64,000 bases of DNA, from NCBI RefSeq assembly GCF_000411295.1, contig NZ_KE150423.1:186001-250000 (forward strand), read 5' to 3'. Under the pieces are notes generated by a model. The model was not told the DNA's origin and made no database searches. It saw only the letters and a program-made list of their open reading frames with translations. The DNA is from Paenisporosarcina sp. HGH0030 (lineage in GTDB: Bacteria; Bacillota; Bacilli; Bacillales_A; Planococcaceae). Shown here piece after piece: positions 60,811-64,000 of the stretch (positions are counted from its first letter, which is position 1; each line of letters begins with the position of its first letter). The position numbers and the translations under genes were made by a program.

Positions 60811-62035
60811 GCAAGTCGTTATACGTATGGAGAATAAACGTTTTATATGGTGTTTCGGGTAACGGTAGAATCAAGTCATGACCAATCTTGGCTTCATTCA
60901 CCGCTTTTTCTTTATCACCAAGTTTAGCGTAGCATTTCGCACGATAGGCATGAACCTCATAACTCATTGATAAATCAAGTGGGTGATGGGAATAGTCGGG
61001 CACTTTATATTGGTTTAGTAGCGTCAGCGCTTTATTGATTTGACCCAGCCCGAATAATGATTTTCCTTTTTCGAGCAGGTAGTGGTTGGTATCCTCTGTA
61101 TTCTTATACAGTTCTTTTCCGAGTTCTAGAAAACGTTCGATATGGGTCAGCCCTTTATCGTACTCATGTGCATAGGAATTGTAATAATGTGCTTCCAGTA
61201 ATTCTGCCATGGCTGTGGAATAAAGATTTTCTGCGAATTCCCCGTATTGTCTGACCTTGCGGAGATAGTATTCACGGTCCGCATCGTTTCCGTTGATAAT
61301 GGCCTGGGCTCCAGCCAATCGATATAAATCGTCGATGCGGTAAAAAATTCGTTCTTCTTTTGAGTAAATTAAGGCTTCATTCATTTTCAACTGGGATTCT
61401 TCATATTTGCCAACTGCGGAATATAAAATGGATTCAATGTACATGTAGTCAAGGGTGGTCACGGCATCCAGTTTGATAGCGGGTGAATCAAAACGGGCAT
61501 GCTCTTCCAAAATAATCGACAAGGCTTCTTCGTAAGCGTGTTGGTTGAACTTGATTAATCCTTTAAACATCGCTAGCGATGCCCACTGATTGTATAGATG
61601 CAATTGCTCGTAAAGTTTCATTGCCTGATTATAATAGGTTTCCCAATCATCCCGTTTTAAATAGTAGCCGCATTTACTGTAAATCTCGAGTAAACGTGCT
61701 GATTCGTAACTGATTGACAATTTATCGACAACCGGCTGCACGAGTTCAATGATTTGTTGGTGTTCGTCCTTTAAATCCGAGAAATCCACTTTATATAATT
61801 TTTCCACTTGGGCCAACAAACTTCTTTTTTCCGTTTGACTGACGTCTTCCATCAATTCGGACGATTCAATCCCAAGTCTTTTTGCAATATAAGATAAGCT
61901 CTCCATAGAAGGTTGGGCTTTGCCGTTTTCAATTAAACTCAACATCCCTTTTGTTAGCTGATCTCCAGCTAATGCTTCTAATGTGAGTTTCTGTTGCTTG
62001 CGTAATTTTCTGATACGTAATCCAAGTGAATCCAT
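60788..62035 (-). CDS. XRE-family regulator with TPR domain (RNPP-like architecture)
   Basis: A 415-aa protein: XRE helix-turn-helix (residues 7-62, LRIRKLRKQQKLTLEALAGD, LSLIENGKAQPSMESL) followed by about seven tetratricopeptide-like helix pairs. This is the architecture of NprR, PlcR and Rgg, which bind signalling peptides, but TPR regulators without peptide ligands are common. It faces an MFS gene across twin palindromes and probably represses both. GGAGAGA precedes ATG 62035. Confidence 0.83.
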   Translation of the reverse strand: MDSLGLRIRKLRKQQKLTLEALAGDQLTKGMLSLIENGKAQPSMESLSYIAKRLGIESSELMEDVSQTEKRSLLAQVEKLYKVDFSDLKDEHQQIIELVQPVVDKLSISYESARLLEIYSKCGYYLKRDDWETYYNQAMKLYEQLHLYNQWASLAMFKGLIKFNQHAYEEALSIILEEHARFDSPAIKLDAVTTLDYMYIESILYSAVGKYEESQLKMNEALIYSKEERIFYRIDDLYRLAGAQAIINGNDADREYYLRKVRQYGEFAENLYSTAMAELLEAHYYNSYAHEYDKGLTHIERFLELGKELYKNTEDTNHYLLEKGKSLFGLGQINKALTLLNQYKVPDYSHHPLDLSMSYEVHAYRAKCYAKLGDKEKAVNEAKIGHDLILPLPETPYKTFILHTYNDLLKSSDSF

Positions 62036-62058
62036 AACAATCTCTCCATTTCTAATTA

Positions 62059-62134
62059 GTTTAATTATATTAAACTTTTGGTTGCAAGGGAAGTTTTTTC
62101 ATGTTATTATTTGTTTAATTAAATTAAACTTTTG
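62059..62134. promoter_or_regulatory. Twin palindromic operators and promoter between XRE-TPR and MFS genes
   Basis: GTTTAATTATATTAAAC (62059-62075) and GTTTAATTAAATTAAAC (62113-62129), each followed by TTTTG, differ at one base and start 54 nt apart. Between them lies TTGCAA (62082-62087), 17 nt from TATTAT (62105-62110), a good promoter for the MFS gene. On the minus strand the first palindrome contains TATAAT, a likely -10 of the regulator. Confidence 0.75.
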
Positions 62135-62150
62135 AAAAGGGGAATGAGTC

Positions 62151-63455
62151 ATGGAAGAATCCATGAAGTTAAAAAAAGCGACCTATCACTTGTGGACGTT
62201 CACCATTAGTAAATTAATTTCGACGTTCGGTGTCAGTGTCTTTTCGTTTGGAATCAGCTTTTATATTTTATCTGTAACAGGTTCTGCAACGAGCTTCGCT
62301 ATAGTGCTGATCTGCAGCATACTGCCAAGAGTTCTCGTTGCGCCGTTTGCAGGGTATGCAGCGGATAAATATCCGAAAAAAATGATTGTTATCGTTGCAC
62401 AGATATGTAGTGTGTTGGCGGTAGGCGGGTTATTGGTTGTTAGTCTAACTTTTGGTCTTTCACTGATCGCCATTTATATTACGCAAATCATTTTATCAAT
62501 TACCTCGTTGTTTTCTGGGGTTACATTCAGTTCTTCCATTGCAAATTTGGTGGATGATGCACGAATTCAAAAAGCGATGTCTTTCAATCAAATGTCAATG
62601 TCAATTGCATCAATAGGAGGACCTGCGGTAGGAGGTCTATTATTCGGTCTGGTATCCATGAAAATGTTCCTCATCATTCACATGGTCAGTTACATCATTG
62701 CTGTCATTCTTGAATCCACTATGGATTTCAATTTGTACTCGAAGAAAGCGGCTGAATTTATAGAAGAGAAAAAAGAAACGATGCTTGAAAACATGAAAGC
62801 TGGCATCACTTACTTGAAACAGCACAGGGTACTTTCGGTAATCGTATGGGTAGCGTTAGTAATCAATTTCTTTTTCGGTGCGTTTACGGTTGGTTATTCT
62901 TACATCCTCGTAGAAGAACTGAAGGTTCAATCCGCCCATTTCGGTATAACGGAAGGATCAATGTCTATCGGAATGCTGTTGGCTTCCATTTATTTAGCCG
63001 CACGCAAGGATATTAAGTTTCCGCTTATTGTCTCGAAAAGAGGGATTATTATAATGGGGCTTCTGATGGCCACTGCCACGCTGCCCTTACTTGTGACTCT
63101 TTCTTATATGGGGATTGTCAGTTTCTATTTCGTTCTCATGTTCTCATTCGGTGTGGCCATGATTTTTGTTAATACACCGATTGGCGTCATGATGCAAAAA
63201 CAAATAGCGGAGGAGTACAGAGGTCGAGTTTTCGGACTCCTTGAAACTATGGCTATGTCATTGATGCCACTTGCGATGGTGTTGTTCGGTTTCTTGTTCG
63301 ATATCGTACCTGCACAATATGTATTGCTAGCTTCAAGTTCCATTATGTTGGCAGCCGTCATTTACATGCTTCGACCATCCGTCATGAAACAAGCACATCC
63401 GGATTTGAAAGTAGAAATGGTTCCTGAACCAATTAAAGCTGTATCAACCCAATAA
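62151..63455 (+). CDS. MFS efflux transporter (MefA/MFS_3-like)
   Basis: A 434-aa permease with 12 helices. SKLISTFGVSVFSFGISFYI and LPRVLVAPFAGYAADKYPKK are typical of the macrolide-efflux/enterobactin-exporter group; EYRGRVFGLLETMAMSLMPLAM follows helix 10. It is divergent from the XRE-TPR regulator, suggesting inducible export of an unknown compound. AAGGGG is 8 nt before ATG 62151. Confidence 0.85.
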   Translation: MEESMKLKKATYHLWTFTISKLISTFGVSVFSFGISFYILSVTGSATSFAIVLICSILPRVLVAPFAGYAADKYPKKMIVIVAQICSVLAVGGLLVVSLTFGLSLIAIYITQIILSITSLFSGVTFSSSIANLVDDARIQKAMSFNQMSMSIASIGGPAVGGLLFGLVSMKMFLIIHMVSYIIAVILESTMDFNLYSKKAAEFIEEKKETMLENMKAGITYLKQHRVLSVIVWVALVINFFFGAFTVGYSYILVEELKVQSAHFGITEGSMSIGMLLASIYLAARKDIKFPLIVSKRGIIIMGLLMATATLPLLVTLSYMGIVSFYFVLMFSFGVAMIFVNTPIGVMMQKQIAEEYRGRVFGLLETMAMSLMPLAMVLFGFLFDIVPAQYVLLASSSIMLAAVIYMLRPSVMKQAHPDLKVEMVPEPIKAVSTQ

Positions 63456-63497
63456 AAAAATCCAGCCCCTCAAATCATGAGGAGGCTGGATTTTCGT
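63455..63497. terminator. Bidirectional terminator between the two MFS genes
   Basis: AAATCCAGCC and CCTC pair with GAGG and GGCTGGATTT, with T-runs on both sides. Confidence 0.85.
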
Positions 63498-64000
63498 TTT
63501 TCAATGACTTACTGGAGTTGCGGAACAAGATAATTAAGACAATAGAAATCAGCGCAAGAACAGCTGATAAAACATATACGTTATCTGGCTGTACGGTGAA
63601 AATCCATGTGAACAGAAGGGGACCGATAATACGACCCATATTGTCCATCGAATACGTCATACCTGCCGCTGTTCCATACCTGCCACCAGACTCTTTTGTC
63701 GTCAATGAAACCAATACTGTTCGTGCAAGTGCATTTCCGGCTGTAAAGACGCTGAGTGCAAAGCCGGCCCACAGAAGGCTGCCTGTAAATAGTAATAATA
63801 TCAGTCCAATGGCTGTTACTACCTGTGCCGCCATAATCCATTTCGTTTCCTGACCATTTTTCACACGTCGAACGACACCGCCTTGAATAGCGGCATCTAC
63901 TAAACCACTTGCCATAAATAAATAGCCGAGTTGCAGAGGAGTAATCGATATTTTATCAATTTGGAACAACTGGAATGTAGCTTCCAGGCCTGCAAGCAGA
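63475..64000 (-). CDS. MFS transporter, C-terminal part (cut by window end)
   Basis: The frame continues open to base 64000, so the start lies outside. The visible ~174 residues hold about five helices; LEATFQLFQIDKISITPLQLG and GGVVRRVKNGQETKW are loop motifs of TetA-like drug/proton antiporters. It converges on the other MFS gene through a shared terminator. Substrate unknown. Confidence 0.8.
   Translation of the reverse strand, partial: LLAGLEATFQLFQIDKISITPLQLGYLFMASGLVDAAIQGGVVRRVKNGQETKWIMAAQVVTAIGLILLLFTGSLLWAGFALSVFTAGNALARTVLVSLTTKESGGRYGTAAGMTYSMDNMGRIIGPLLFTWIFTVQPDNVYVLSAVLALISIVLIILFRNSSKSLKNENPASS

Overview
The window reads as chromosomal DNA of a low-GC Gram-positive bacterium of the order Bacillales. 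Family-level placement in the Planococcaceae (Sporosarcina / Paenisporosarcina / Psychrobacillus type) is an inference. It rests on AGGAGG-type ribosome binding sites, TTG/GTG starts, Bacillus-like proteins (MntR, NsrR, ArsC, VmlR, TcyP, MurB), and a GC-rich intergenic repeat common in Bacillaceae/Planococcaceae. I saw no rRNA, tRNA, CRISPR array, complete insertion sequence or prophage. Most genes form one- to four-gene transcription units closed by clear intrinsic terminators, many shared by convergent genes.

Layout. 1-2 kb: small unknown protein, VOC protein, P-loop kinase, and a decayed membrane-protein/sortase locus. 2.0-5.6 kb: a Tat-exported gluconate-dehydrogenase-like pair with its own tatA-tatC. 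5.6-8.8 kb: a GNAT, a HIT-protein remnant, and a VmlR-like ABC-F gene behind a structured leader. 8.9-11.5 kb: osmoprotectant ABC transporter with only one permease. 11.5-15.7 kb: SGNH hydrolase, MazG-like protein, a repeat cluster, 3-methyladenine glycosylase, PfpI protein, M20 amidohydrolase. 15.8-17.9 kb: arsRBC with a recognisable operator-promoter. 18-20.6 kb: GNATs and an alpha/beta hydrolase. 20.8-22.6 kb: divergent hmp/nsrR with an NsrR-type box. 22.6-30.2 kb: ppaC, ATPase, DsbA-like protein, azoreductase, DUF2500 protein, LD-carboxypeptidase, an ABC-exporter remnant, GGDEF-EAL protein. 30.4-37.4 kb: YceI, HxlR regulator, MurB, penicillin acylase, paired FluC channels, P1 peptidase, universal stress protein. 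37.4-46.6 kb: P-type ATPase remnant, several GNATs, a 51-aa lmo0937-type protein, MntR, CvfB, DUF1002 protein, MhqO-like dioxygenase, LytTR regulator. 46.9-53 kb: AraC regulator, YidC, Cu/Zn SOD-like lipoprotein, MFS, VanY-type peptidase, LysM-Gmad2 protein. 53-55.6 kb: queCDE-queF with a preQ1-I riboswitch. 55.7-64 kb: cardiolipin synthase, TcyP, a 51-aa ORF, a GNAT-aminotransferase fusion, an XRE-TPR regulator divergent from an MFS exporter, and a second MFS cut by the window end.

Themes. (1) Electrophile/oxidative and nitrosative stress: three copies of an MhqR-type operator (before azoR, yceI and the ring-cleaving dioxygenase), plus a YodB-like HxlR regulator and the hmp/nsrR pair. (2) Gene decay: four C- or N-terminal remnants (sortase, HIT protein, ABC exporter, heavy-metal P-type ATPase) lie between intact genes. 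(3) Nine GNAT domains in 64 kb, three of them in fusions. (4) The least conventional locus is 58.9-63.5 kb: a self-terminated 51-aa ORF, a GNAT-PLP fusion enzyme, and an XRE-TPR regulator facing an exporter across twin palindromic operators. Linking these into one system is speculation.
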